Below, piece by piece: positions 25,159 through 38,614 of a stretch of DNA of 64,000 bases. The notes beneath the pieces are model-generated. The model saw only the letters and a list, made by a program, of their open reading frames with translations. It made no database searches and was not told the origin of the DNA. Location of the stretch: the NCBI GenBank assembly GCA_905183005.1, contig CAJJDO010000125.1:255966-319965 (forward strand). Direction: 5' to 3'. The stretch comes from Paramecium pentaurelia (taxonomy: Eukaryota; Ciliophora; Oligohymenophorea; Peniculida; Parameciidae). Made by a program: the position numbers and the translations under genes. Each line of letters begins with the position of its first letter. The first letter of the stretch is position 1.

Positions 25159-26117
25159 TCATTATTATTATTATCGAAATGACAGTTTGCTCGATTCTTA
25201 TGACATTTTCTCTAATTCTCTCTCTTTTTGCAATTGCCATTATATATATCGTTCATCATTTTTCAAATTTTCAATTCCTTATTTAGTCCATAAAGGAACT
25301 AAATTATGATAAATATTTGGCTAATAATGAGAATGTGTCATGTCATATTTCTCTTAATTCTCAAGTCTTTCCAAATCTCTAAAAATCTATAAAATGATTA
25401 CCTAAGACTTAGAAAGAAGAATATCAAAATGATGGGAAATAATACATAGATGGAGATTAGTATTCTTTGATCATAGATATTTCCAAAATATGATGCTAAT
25501 GATTCACTAGCCAACTGTTATTATTCCATTAATTGTTGTTATTTAAATTAATAATCACATAAATTATTGTCATTTTATTTTCATTAATATTTATTTAATT
25601 AGAATTATGATATTTAATTGATTCATTTTAGAACTATAGATGTATGATTGATCCTTAAATCTTTATTTAAATTGGATAGTAATAATGAATTGCTCTTATT
25701 TCCATATATTAAAAATTTTGGATAAATTATATTTTTATATTGTTAAACTAAATCAAATAATTATACTTATTCTACAAATTTGGAGATTTTTATATATAAT
25801 CCATAATTCAATTAGAATATATTTATTTAAGATCTTCAATTTCCATAATTAATATTATCCTTTAAATATTCAATATAAATTGAAGCTATTCAAAAATTCT
25901 AATCTATTATTTACAATAAGAAATGCTACAGATTATTATATCTTTTGAATGAAGATTAAAAAATACTTTTATAGTCTTATTTAATTATTAATCCACCAAC
26001 CTTTTTGATAATATGTTAAATTCTTACTTATTGTTACTCTCCTTATGTTAAATTGAATTTTTTTTGTTCATTACAAAAGGTTTACAGTTTATCTAGATTT
26101 CTGTTGATCTATGTCAT
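25159..26117 (-). CDS. Hypothetical protein, intron-rich, ends uncertain
   Basis: The C-terminal 65 residues are convincing (DLERLENQEKYDMTHSHY, NIYHNLVPLWTKQGIENLK, YIQWQLQKERELEKMSQESS), ending in Gln codons and TGA at 25159. The N-terminus probably starts MTQINRNLDKLQTFCNEQKK at 26117, followed by a 27-nt intron (GTAAGAATTTAAC...AAAAAG) and GGLIIKQDYKSIF. The middle (SNSLLLSNLNKDLRINHTS) requires at least three more introns that I could not place with certainty, and it may be two genes. It is convergent with the 25133 stop (25 bp) and divergent from the 26201 gene (83 bp). Confidence 0.5.
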
Positions 26118-26200
26118 AAAAATTATCTAAAGTCTCATTATAAATTGAATTTAGAGAAGGAAAGATTAAATCGTTAAAGTACATTATAATTATTAATATA
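26118..26200. promoter_or_regulatory. Short divergent promoter interval
   Basis: There are 83 bp between the probable start at 26117 (minus) and the ATG at 26201 (plus). It is AT-rich, with no identifiable element. Confidence 0.35.
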
Positions 26201-27810
26201 ATGAATCACAGGTCAATTAGGCCATCAAGTGCTTAATAAAATATATCTCATGTAAGCGACAAGAATGTCTCTTTTCATAAGAAGTACTATGATTCATTAA
26301 TAATAAGTCCTTATAAGTAGCCAAATGTGCAGAACGTTTCATAATATAGAGTGAAGGAGAGTGAAAAATTATTTGAAGAGAGTCTATAACTTAAACTTTT
26401 AATGAATTAATTGAAAGATGAGAATATTAAATTAAGAACTAGAAACACAAATTTAGAAGTAATATTGCAATCATCATCTAGAAAGACTTATAAAAATGTT
26501 AAAAAATAATAGAAGAAGTAGAGACTACAGGAAATATGAAACGATTTTATGCAAAACCAAGCACAGATAATTAAATGATTCTTAGTTTTAAAGGTTAAAT
26601 TAAAGAATTGCGATAAAATCTAGATTAAAGAGAATAGGAAATTTTAGCACTTAAAAAATCAGCAAAATATACTAAACTAACAGAAATGGAAATTGAACGT
26701 AAAATGTTATAAGATGAAACAATTCGATTAAAACAAGTGATTGATGAATTAGTACAATAAAATTTATATGCTTAATAAAAAGAGCATGATTTATAAAAAT
26801 TATAGGATATGATTACATAACGAGATAATCTTATTAAATAATTGTAACTAGATATAGAATCATATGAAACAGATAATAAAAATCTTCAATCATAATTATA
26901 ATAACTTATATCAGCTTATTAAGATCTTGATAGAGAATACTCTAAATTAGATTAAACTATGTAGAATAAAGTAAAATCTAAAGATAAATAATTAATTGAA
27001 CTCAAAACACAACTTACAAGATTAAAAGAACAATATGAAAAAGAAAAGAAATTGCTTCAATAACCTAAATTTAGTCCTACTCTCAAAACACATAATAAAG
27101 TAACTAAACGTATTTAAAGTGCAAAACCTCCTGAACAAATCACTAAACCAATTCAATTAGATGATGTTATACATATCATCTAAGAAATTAAATATAAATT
27201 AATTGCTATGTCATTACATTCCAAATAAATTGATAATTTACTATTCAATTAATCAACTTAATTAACTACAATTGGATAATTGACTGAAAAATTAATAAAT
27301 GATCCATTTTTCTTAAATAAAACTGATGCTAATAACTTTGCTAGATTTTTGATAGAAACACCTTAATAAACTTACCCATATAATCCAAATCTATCCATTT
27401 CTTAAGACAATGGATTAATAAGAAGTATGTTCTTTAAAGCAATTGGATTTTGGGCTTGTTACGACTAAGTTGAAAAAAGAGTATTGGAATCATGTTTATC
27501 AAAATTATTCAAAGGATCTTTAAATTAAATAGAAAAAGTTATGGGTAAAAATGTGTATACAAAAAAGGATTTTATTGTTTAAATTTAAAAAATACTACCA
27601 AAAAAATAGATTAGAGAATTAGAAATCACTTATTTAATTTCAAAAGTAAATTTATATTTACATTATTAGATTATTTTGTAATCAAAGAATCTTAATACTT
27701 TAAAAGGGGAAGCACTTGTAAATTACTTAAGAGAATTAGATAAAAATTATAATGATGAAGATGTTAGAGCTGAAGAATTATAATAATATTATGATAATTT
27801 AGGGTAATGA
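26201..27810 (+). CDS. Coiled-coil protein with globular C-terminal region
   Basis: Starts MNHRSIRPSSAQQNISHVSD. A 23-nt intron (GTAATATTGCAATCATCATCTAG) follows the first coil. Residues 60-320 are strongly heptad-like (IKELRQNLDQREQEILALKK, MEIERKMLQDETIRLKQ). Then come an IHIIQEIKYKLIAMSLHSKQ helix and a C-terminal helical domain with IRSMFFKAIGFWACYDQVEK, SKLFKGSLNQIEKVMGKN and RELEITYLISKVNLYLH, which could be EF-hand-like without canonical ligands. It ends at TGA 27808. It is the first of three collinear plus genes ending in a RIB43A-like gene, which hints at a ciliary or cortical role. That is inference. Confidence 0.78.
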
Positions 27811-27887
27811 TAATTTAAAATTATTATTTAATTAGATAAGATAAAGGTTTCTTTTTCTATAAATAGTTAAGAAGTAAATAAGAATAA

Positions 27888-28572
27888 ATGATTGCATTAT
27901 TGGAAACTAAAGAAGATAAAGTTGAGGAAATAGATATTAATTAAATAAATGATGGGACACCATAGAAGTCAGTTTAACAATATATTATAAAAGGAGGATT
28001 AGTAAGAAGTCATTCTGATCCAGATCCATTATAATTAATATAAATCTAAAATGATGAGGAACAAGAAGAAGAACAGAATTATGAATAACAGATGTAATAA
28101 GATTATTTTAATAAATAAAAATATGATAAAGATCAATACCCATTTAATTTTGATGAATAAGAAGGTGAGTATGAAAATAATGAATAAGAGAATGATGATG
28201 ATTAGCCTGATTTAAATAATGCTTAAATTGAAGAATAAGATTAATATTAGGAAGAGGATGATGATTACAATATAAATGTTGATGGAGTCTTTGAAGAAGA
28301 TAATGATGATGAAAATGATTAATGGGAGAAAGTAGAAAATAAAGGCAATTTTCCAGTTAGATAAGAGTAATTATGTATTATATAGATAGCCGATAAATTC
28401 CAAATAGTAGACCAACATCAAGTTATGTAAATAAGGTTAATAGAAGTAATAGTGATGTCAAAGCTAGTTTGGCTTCAGAATTACATCCTACTAAAGAAAT
28501 TAATGAAGAGGGTATATTATTTTTATTATCTATTTAGAATATATGGAGGAATAATTTGAAGAAGAAAATTGA
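27888..28572 (+). CDS. Highly acidic Gln-rich protein
   Basis: About 210 residues starting MIALLETKEDKVEEIDINQ. It includes a basic/Ser patch (KGGLVRSHSDPDP), then a long Asp/Glu/Asn/Gln tract (for example DEQEGEYENNEQ). After a 23-nt intron (GTAATTATGTATTATATAGATAG) it has IPNSRPTSSYVNKVNRS and a conserved-looking LASELHPTKEINEE. A 26-nt intron precedes the last nine residues. No domain is recognised. Disordered and phosphorylatable; 26 bp separate its stop from the next start. Confidence 0.65.
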
Positions 28573-28598
28573 TATATAAATTTTATATAAATTAAAAT

Positions 28599-29078
28599 AT
28601 GAAACGAACAAAGGAAACCATTTTTAGAGAGCATCCTGATTGGCAATAAAGATAAGGTATTAGTGGTCTAAAAGAATTTGATGGAGAAGATTTACGTAAT
28701 TAATAATAGTTATCGTAAAGAATTTGATTCACGTAATAAATTTAATAAGGATCAATAAAAATAATGGATATTTGAATAAATTGATGAAAAGAAAAGAAGA
28801 TAAGAATAAGAAAAAGCAGAAGAAATGGCATATGCTTAATAAACATTAGAAATTAATAGATTCAGAGGAATGTTATAAGATAACTTTGCATCTAGAAAGA
28901 CTGATATGGGTGTTGCCACAAAACAAACAAATCTCTAATTAGTAAGTATTTCATTTAATATTAGGCTAAAGAGAAAAAAGATAAAGAAGAAAGAGAAAAA
29001 TAAGAAAAATTGGCTGCTGAACGTGCTGAAAGAGATTTATTACTTGAACGTGGTCGTAAATAGCCATATAAAGGATGA
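28599..29078 (+). CDS. Short RIB43A-like (RIBC) ciliary microtubule protein
   Basis: RIB43A proteins lie inside the ciliary doublet. Seen here: EHPDWQQRQGISGLKEFDGEDL, corresponding to the family's GxxGxQxFxGEDL core, then KDQQKQWIFEQIDEKKRRQE and LQLAKEKKDKEER, all family-like. Two introns (25 nt, GTAATTAATAATAGTTATCGTAAAG at about 28697, and 23 nt near 28940) keep the frame. The product is only about 143 residues, less than half of a typical RIB43A, and begins just before the GEDL core, so the N-terminal helical half is missing. It could be a truncated paralog or a separate small family. Confidence 0.75.
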
Positions 29079-29315
29079 TTATTATGTTACATCTTGCATA
29101 ATATCATAGTTATATTATTAAAAATTAATCAAAATACTTTTTTATTTTTTTATTATAATTGAATATTTTTGATTTCTATTAAAAAATTATCAAGTACATT
29201 ATATATACATAATATTAGGAGAGGATTATGAAAAATTGCTTTATTAATATTGTAATAGAATTTACAATTTAATCTCAATTTAAAAAATATCAATAAAATT
29301 AATTTCAATATTAAA

Positions 29316-31723
29316 ATGAATTAAAATAATATGAGATTATATGGAATTTTGGTAGATATATCAGGATCAATGAAATAATGTTATTAACAAATTGAATAAA
29401 ACAACAATTTAACAAATTAGATACAAGAGCCTGCTAAAACTAGATTAGTTTCTGTTTGGGAAATAATTTAAGCAGCTTTACAAAAAATTCATTTATAGGA
29501 TGATTTTATTTTTTTGTCAGCTTTTGGGTGCCGCCATGAAGTAGAAGTAATTGATTTGGTGCCCTTCTTAAAATCTGGTATTAATATCTTAAAATTAATA
29601 TCTTAAATAAGAGGGCTTTAATATTTCCTCCAAAATGATTAAACTGATTATTGTCAGCTTTTATACAAATTTGTAACAGAAAAAGGAGCTAAATATTTAT
29701 CCTCATTTTACACTTTAAACAATTTGAAGACTGATATTTCTAATTTCAAAGCAAAGTTACTATATTTGTAATTCAAAGAGAATGAAGCTTAATTAAAATC
29801 ATTTGTTGATCAATTACCAAAATAAGTTAAAAAAAATAATAAAAAATATAAAATCTAAGCTTTTATTGGAAGTTAATTCTAGAATAATGGTATAATTTAA
29901 AATCCTCTTGCTAATGCAATTCAAAAAGAAATCTAGAATTAATTAAAAAATTTGGATAATTATATACAATTTAATGATTTTTTTGATTAAATTCTGTAAT
30001 GTTTGAGTTCTACATTAATAGAAGTTCAGAATATAAAGAATAAAAAAAATAACACACATATTTAAATTAATAATGAATTAAAGTAAATAATAGCTGCTTT
30101 TAGTGGATATAAAAAATTTCCAATTCAGTAGTAACTCCATAAATTAGAAGAACTATTAAAAAAAATAGACTCGATTTAAGATAATATTCTAAAAGTTTTA
30201 AATAATGATTGCTTTATTCCTTAAGATTTGATCAAAGAATAGATAAATTTTTCGAATTTCCAGATTAATTCAATCGACGAAATAAGAAAATAGATTCAAA
30301 TTTAGAAAGATCTATCATAGAGTTTAATGATAAAAGAAGATTTTGATTTATTCAAACCATTTGAATCTATTTCTTACGGGGGAACCCCTTTAATCAAATG
30401 TTTGAAAATGACTTTTAATTCTAATTTCTAAAATTTTGGAAATAAATTCTTATTTATTCTATCAGATGGAGATTCAACTGATGGTAATCCTATACAATAT
30501 ACTAACTAATTAAAAGAATAAGGATTTACTATATTTTGTTTTTATATTACATCATCTAAAAAAATTGACCAAAATTAATTATATTCAAAAGTTGACTATA
30601 TTAAAGGAGATGGAGCAAAAAAAATGTTTGAAATGAGTTCTGAATATTCAAATTTTGAGTTTCCTTTACGATAAATAGAAGTATACACAAAATTAAAATT
30701 ATCTGAAGATGGAAAAAGCAGATTATTTTTATAATCTAATGATCCAGAATAATTAAAATAATTTTTTGATTATTTTATGAAAATCTCAAAAGATTTTGAT
30801 AAATTAATTGAAATGATTGGGAGAATTACATTAGAAAAATATATAAATTCTAATCGAGAATTTGAACCACATTAATAAAATGGGGGTACATGCTATGCAA
30901 ATTCTATCGCTGCTGTTTATTCTATAATGATTTCAAAGATATATAAAAGAGAAGGAGAATACCCTGGCTTTTTTCGAATAAGGGATCTATTAATACAAGT
31001 ATATGGGACCTAAGGAGCAAAAACCTTTTAAGTTGTTGAAGAAACATGTTAAGATTATAGATTATAGTGTCGAAGATTAAAAACTATTAGTCAAATCAAA
31101 TAAGCTTTACATTAAGGGAGACCAATAATTTCAAGATTTGTCTTATGTGAAGATCAATGGAAGGCTGATAATATGAATAAAAATTAATTTAATACGTAAA
31201 AACCTTAAATAATATTCTAATAATCAGTAATGAGAATCAAAAAGGATTTATAGCATTCTTTAATTAAAATCGAAAAGGAATTTTGAGTTCTGTTGGGCCT
31301 CAATCAAATAAGTACTTATAAGGACATTCTGTTGTTTTAATTTCGTATACTCCAGAATATTACTTATTTATTAATTCATGGGGTAAATAATGGGGAGATA
31401 ATGGTTATTTTAAAGTGAAAGATTTAGATGTATTAGGTGAGATGGAATTTATGGAAGTTTTTTGGGATTCAAATAATTTAACTGAATCAGAAAAATAATA
31501 ATTTAAATAGGATACTGGTTAAATAATAACCAAATTTTATAAAGATTACTTAAATTCAATTGGGGATATCAAATATTCTTGTCCTAAATGTAATAAATAA
31601 TCTTTTATAAATTAATATCAAGGCAATTATTAAAAAGCGTAATGTCCAAAATGTAATCAGGAATTTCATCCAAAATCACTTTGTTAATTATTTTTTGATT
31701 ATCTAAATGGTAAGAATATTTGA
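29316..31723 (+). CDS. VWA domain fused to papain-like cysteine protease, zinc-ribbon tail
   Basis: About 791 residues. An N-terminal VWA domain has a MIDAS motif DISGS (D14, S16, S18), but its remaining ligands lie far downstream at YGGTPL (T357) and LSDGDSTDG (D384), so a roughly 250-residue helical insertion splits the domain. A papain-family (C1A) domain follows with the nucleophile in NGGTCYANS (C526), the His in GHSVVLISY (H660) and the Asn in FINSWGKQWGDNGYFKV (N676). The Gln before the Cys that forms the oxyanion hole is part of HQQNGGTCY. No signal peptide or propeptide is seen, so it is probably cytosolic. The C-terminus carries two CPKC motifs (YSCPKCNKQ, AQCPKCNQEF), a likely zinc ribbon. 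One 32-nt intron (GTAAAAACC...AATCAG at about 31199) is needed. Confidence 0.85.
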
Positions 31724-31811
31724 TTGAGATTTGATAATTACTATAGTTTATTGATTAAAATCTAATACAAACTTAAAAATTTAAATGTATAATAAATATT
31801 ATATATAAATA

Positions 31812-34800
31812 TCAATGTTTACGTTTTTTTTATGGACATTTATCTGCAACTCCAATTTTAACCATCTTAATATTAGATAATTAGACTAGATATGTACCAT
31901 CTGGTTAAGGATCAAAAGAATAGATATTAAAATCTGCTGAAGCTGGATAATAGCTTTCTTTATTAAAATCCAATCTCATCTCATTTTATATTTAACTATT
32001 AATTAATAATTATATAGAATACCTTTTTAATACTTAATATTTGATAACAAAGAGACCATTTTTGTCACTCTTCGTTTCAGTTTTTAAATCATTAAATGTA
32101 ATACCATTCCATTATTTTAATTTAATATTGACTCCTTCTAATCCTCTCCAATCTAATCTACCATCACAATCAAATTCTGCCATTACAACACCACTTATAG
32201 AAGAATATTGATAATATTTATTAAGTTATCCTTTGAATTCTGGTGTTACTTAGGCTTAAGTAGATACCTTTACAATTTCACTATTTGGATTAATATAGAA
32301 CTAATAGGATGTTTATTTAAATTTAGCTGTTTCTTAAGTAATTACAAAGCATTAAACTTTAGAATTAGAATTCATTAACATATTCCACTTTATTTAATAA
32401 AGACCTAAATTATCAGTATTAGTTTTAATGTCAATTGGTCTTTTGTCTTATCCATAACCATCACATTACATAGAAACAGGTACATTGGTTGGAGCTATTC
32501 CTCCTTCAGAAGTAACTTAACCATTCACTTCAAATGGTAAATAATCATCGTATAATTATTATGGAAACATCAATTCTGACTTCTCATCATTTGTTTAAAA
32601 TGGTAATGTAATTTTATGTATTTATCCACTAGCATCTAAAAATTATTCAGTTACTTAATATTTTATTCCAAATTATAATTAATCATCTGATAATTACCAT
32701 TTACCATCAGATCCAGTTTTAGCATTATATTCTTTAGTAACTGGATCTGTAATTAATGTTATTTAGACTCCAGATTATCCTTTACCTTTTGGACCAATGA
32801 TTTCACCTCCAACAGTTAATTTAGTATTAGTAGGAGTTAATTCTTACTTTATTTTAATTGGTGGTAGTTAAATTTAAGGTCCATTACATAAAAAAGATAT
32901 TTTATCACTTTTTGTGTCTTTATATTTATCAGCTTAAACATCTAAAATAAAAGATTCTTCTGTATTTTTATAACAAGGTATTTATAGATTAAATTTACCA
33001 TTTGTATCAGTATTACTAGTTATTTTATTTTTTTCTGTTCCTTTAACAATAGGTTAAAGTGATTCTACTGTTAATGTTGAAATAGGAGATGTTTTTCCTT
33101 AAGGATCAGTCAAAGTAGATGATATTGTGGCTTATAATATTATTCTATCTAATGCAGCATCTTGATTTATAGTTTAATCTTTATTAGTTGTTATTGCAAT
33201 ATTAGATGATTTAAAGGGATTAAATTCTGGATGATTTATTTGGATGACAGCAGTATAAGTTTAATCTTAGACAGCACCAAAAGTTAAGGTATATTTTCCA
33301 TTTGAATCAGATTTAGTTTTAAGATTTGTAGCTAAAGGATCTGGTGGAGTTAAAACTATTTCTATATCTGCATTTTAAGCATTTTTCGAAATTCCAGTTT
33401 TATCAGTTAATACACCAGAGACTGTTATTTATACTGTTTTAGTGGATACTTATATTGTTTTAAGTTTGAGATCTTTTTCACCACAAGTAAAAGTTTGAGG
33501 AGGTAAAGGTTATTTAGGAAAGGCATCTGATTACATATCCATTTTTAATGTGGTAGATACTTAATTATAACATTAAAATGGAATTGAGAAATCCCCTTTA
33601 TTTGCTTAAACTAATTTATTGTATAATAAATTATTCTACATTTATGGTATCGAACTTAAGATTTCAACCTTTGCATTTTAGATTGGATTATTTTTAGAAT
33701 CAATCAAGGATCCATTTATTATACAATCAATTATAACTCTCTTTAATGAAATACTTAAATTAATTGATTATTTTTCTTCTTTTCCAATTAACTATATATT
33801 ATAATTAGTAATTTAAAATTATGGCTAAGCATCAACAGTAATTGTTGCATCATAATTAATACCTCTTAGAAGTTCGAATATTAATGTAAATGTTCCATCA
33901 TTTAAACTTTTGATTTTTATTTATTAATTAGTAAGTGGATCTTATTATTTTAAGTTAAGATTTATTGATATCCCTGATAATTTCTCTTCAATTTTCGTTT
34001 CATCAATCAATTTGCCATTTATTGTAAATAATGTTGATAAGAATTTACTTTTTATTGTTAATCCATTTACTTCAAAATTAGGAGGTATTAATTCAACTTT
34101 ATATCCAGTATCTATAATTATATTTTTTGGTTTTATAAAACATTCAATTTTATCATCATGTTTAGTTAATATTTAAAATGAAATATCAATATTTCCATTT
34201 TTATCTGTTGTAAAATCTTTATTAATTGGACCTTTTGAATCCTTAAACCCTTAGCAACTCAAATTCATAGTTACTGGTTATGATAATATACCTTTCTCTA
34301 ACTCAATTTTCCCTATAATCCTAGCATCTACCAAATCAATATAATTAATATCCTAAACAGATATTTTTTGATTATCACTCTATACTGAAAATTTCTATTC
34401 TAATTTCTAATTTTCTTTATTAATATCTTAATATTAAATAATAGCTTTGTATTCAGTATTAGGATAAATTTTAGAAATTGTAGCTGTCCAAGTACCATCA
34501 CTTTAACTTTTTGTTGTTATTGTTGCACTGTCAGGTTATGTTGTGATAGTAATTGGTAAATTAGCAACTGGTTTACCATGAGGATCTACTACCTTTCCTA
34601 CTAAAATACCTTTGATTTCTAACTTCTATAAATTTAAAGTTATAGGATTCAATTCAATTTATTCTTTATCACATTTAAATTTAGAACTTTTAATTTTTTA
34701 TTCCTCATATTAAGGTACATCTATTTAGAATGTAACAATATATTCAAAATCTTTGTAACATTCAAAATTAGCATAAAATGATCCTTTATCATCGCCTTTA

Positions 34801-37702
34801 ATTTCTATATTATAATATTTAGAATCCTTCATCAAAGGTTCTGATTAAGTCATCTTAATAGTAGCATTTGGAATAGGTTTCTTATCACTACTGAATAAAG
34901 TAGAATGTAATTTTGTTAATATTGTTATTCTATCCAATTCAATATTTTCATTTAAAGTAATAGATTATAAACATTTCTCTTCAATTATCTTATTCTCGGT
35001 TTTAAACAAAGGATTTTATGCTTAAATTTAAAATTTTAAAGTATATGCTTACACAGCTTTAAAAATAAATACATATGAACCATCCTTTCCAGTCTTTGTG
35101 CTTAATTTTGATTATGATAATGTATTCTGATAATGTCTTTTATAGAATAAATATTATTCCAATAAGTGTTTGTTCTAAACATAGATATCTTATGGTGTAA
35201 TTATTAACACTACATCTGTGTTTTCTATTACTCCTATTGTTTTTGTTTTATCACTCACTATCCCTTTTATTGTAATATCAACACTGTTATAAGTAATTGG
35301 TATATTAGTACTAGAAGACCAACTTGGACCTTTTACTTCAACATTAATTTTTATAGGTTAAACACTTGAAACTGAGACAGGATTTGTTGATCCTGTAGAT
35401 CCACTAGATCCAGTTGATCCAGATTAACCCGATTATCCAGGCAATTTAATTTAAGCATTAGTAATTACACATTATAAAGGTTTATCTGATCCTGCCAATG
35501 TTTCCAAATCAACAGAATATGATCCATCCTCCTTAGTAGTTGTTTCCACCTATATTGGATTACCATCTCTCCCTTTAGAATCACAAGTAATCACCAATGG
35601 TATTGGAACAGATGCTTTTCCATCAGAAGGTGTTATTCTACCAGTTAATTTGACTTTAACAAATCTTTAATATCCAATTATTGGAAAAGTATAAGTTTAT
35701 TATTTATCCATTGAAGGTGTATATGTAGATGATACTTAAGTCAATTATTTAATATCATTCATATATTCGATTGTAAATTTATAATTATTCTAAGGTATAA
35801 CAGTTAAATTGTCAATTTACCAATCACCATTTGCATCAGTTACTAAATTTGGATTAGCAATAGTTAAATTTGGATCAGATTTAAATGTAAGTTATAATCC
35901 TTTCATAGGTTTCTAATCAACATCAAGAACTTTACCCTTAATAGTTAGAAGGGAAGTTGATTTAGATAAAGATATTGAAGTTTTAATTAAGTCTTAATTT
36001 TTACATTCTAATTCAGCTGTTTTGTAAGTAACAGGTACAAATTATTGAACTTGAAATACAAATGTAGCTGTGAACTTTTAATCTTCATAACAAGCAAATT
36101 TATATTCAAATGTACCACTATTTAAATAAATAATATTAATTACTCTTATTTTCCTATTATCTCTTTATTATAGAGCGATTTATCATTCATGGGAGGATTA
36201 CTTTCAATTAATTTAATTTTCGGATTTTAGATAGGATTTCCATTTAGATCTACTAATTAATCTTTGATGATTATTTCATTAACCTTTCTATCAAGTACAA
36301 TATCATATTGTAATAAAAAAGGTTATTTAGAAGGGACATTGATTTATTTAGGTGGAATATCTTAATCAATAAATCCTTTGGCTTTCACATTTGCCTTAAC
36401 TTATAAATTTTAATTTGATGGTACAAAGATATGTACATTGAATTTTCCTTAAGCATCAGTTAAGACTTTTACTGGTTAAATACTATCAATAATAGTGAAC
36501 ACAATTTCAGCACCTTAAACAAATTAAAATATTTTTGAAGAGTCTTTAATAATACCTGAAATCTAACAAATAATTTAAGATAGATTATACTTATAAATCT
36601 CCAGAAGCATCTTATAATTTAATTATTCCTAAATCCTTTGTAAATTGATCTTTTTTAATATTGAGATCAAAATCTTAATCAAATTCTGAACTATAACTTT
36701 GATATCCGTCTTTAGTTACTAATTCTTTCAAATGCAATTTAGGAGTAGCTTTTAGATTATAAATAATTGATATTTTTCCATCAGATCCACTAATAATATT
36801 ATTTTCTATTAATTATTAATTTGATCCTAAATTAGTTCCTGTAACTTAAAATTTAGCTCCTTGTAATGGTTTTAAATTTGAATCTTATATTAAGGCAGTC
36901 AAAAGATATTAAAATTGTCCAGGTTAGAGCTCAATATTAACTGATAATTCATATTTCTATTCTCTAATATAATAAAGAATTCTAATACGGCCATAAAACG
37001 AAATGTTAAGAATTTCTATCTAATTGTTAAGTGTTCCAATATTCAAATTTAGATGCTGTATATAAAATGGTGAATGAACCTCCAGTGGTAGGTAATAAAA
37101 AACGTACATTTTCTTCTCCTTTTTCATTTGTTATTGCTAAAAAGTTGACTTCTTTTGTCTACTTTGACACATCTAAATAAACAGCAGTAAATTTAATTAA
37201 TACTCCAGGTAATGGTTTTGTATTGGATAGCGTTTTTATCTTTAATTAGAATTGATATTTACAAATATTAAGCCACGCTGAAATTCATCTTTGACATATA
37301 CATCAGATTATGTAAATTAGACTTTTCCATTGAAAACTATAGTTCCAGATTGATCAACAATTCCATTAATTTAAGCAGATGCCTAAATATTATTGAAAGT
37401 TGTTGATGCAACAGCAATTATTTAGTATGAATTTTATTTTGCAAATTTTCCAGTTATAGTAACTGTACCACTACTATCTGTCATTAGATTCTTCTCTCCT
37501 ATATCTGAATTACCATTCCTAAATTTTACATAACCAAGTACTTCACATTTATAAATACACCTGAAAGAGCATAAGCTGAAAAATCTATTACTTTTATCAC
37601 TATTTTATAATTGACTTCCTCAAGTTCCACTATTTAATACTCTATATGTTTGCTTAGACAACTACAAAACAAAACACCCAATAAAAACAAAGATTTTAGC
37701 AT
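31812..37702 (-). CDS. Giant secreted/surface protein of repeated Ig-like (CnaB/CarboxypepD-reg-like) modules
   Basis: Begins with a signal peptide (MLKSLFLLGVLFCSC). The remaining roughly 1,900 residues are tandem beta-sandwich modules, each with a pattern like KITV..D..G.P..GA.V, then T...G.Y.F.....Y.....I. Clear examples are LTDPQGKTSPISTLTVESLQ with TDTNGKFNLQIPCYKN, and IIGPKGKGQSGVQITLITDP with TGSDGKWQLSDDQL. A Gly/Ser spacer (GQSGQSGSTGSSGSTG) divides the array near 35400. It ends KMVKIGVADKCPQKKRKH at TGA 31812. Several introns of 22-28 nt are needed, for example near 37240. No membrane anchor is obvious at the C-terminus. Likely extracellular or vacuolar adhesion or matrix protein. 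Confidence 0.78.
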
Positions 37703-37905
37703 ATTTTGAATTTAACAATATAAATTAATTATAAACTCTCACCCACTCTATGTAAATAAACATTCCTTATATTTTTTCATTATATTACATTATATGTACT
37801 TTATCAGAAACCATAAGATTATTATAACAACTAATTTATCAAAAATAATTTAATTCACATTGGGATTATCAGTTCATATTAATTACAATTATTCCTAATC
37901 ACAAA

Positions 37906-38583
37906 ATGTTTTATCAGAGATCAACACAAAGACAAACATATGTAGAACATCTAACCGTTCATTCGGCATCCAGTTATGGTAGACCATAAATCAATAATGG
38001 AAATAAGATTTTGCTACCAGCATCAGCACTTCAATAATTAATATTTATTAAACAAAATGGACCCATGATCTTTAAAATTACATCAACATTATCATAAAAA
38101 TTTACATATGTAGGAGTATTAGAATTTGTGGCAGAAGAAGGCTCTTGTATTATACCAGATTGGTTATTTGAAAATATGAACTTTTTTGAGAATTGTTGGG
38201 TAATTATCAGCCTTGAATAAAGTTTACCACTTGTATATTTATTTATATTTATATATCTAGGGTAAATTAATAAAGATTTAACCACATGAGACTGCATTTA
38301 TAGATCTACCTGATCCTAGGGCTATTCTAGAAAATTAATTAAGAAATTATATATGTCTAACTTAAGGTGAAACTATCACTATAACATTCAATAAGAATAA
38401 ATATATGATTGATATAGTTTCAGTAACTCCATAAACAGAGAAACTTGCTGTATGTATAAATGAAGCAGATGTTGAAATCGATTTTTTATAACCATTAGTA
38501 TTTAAATATTCTAAAAATAGGATTATACTGAAGCGCCTCCTCAAAAATTAATTAAAAACAATTCTACTCTTGGAGTGGAATAA

Positions 38584-38614
<31 letters not shown>

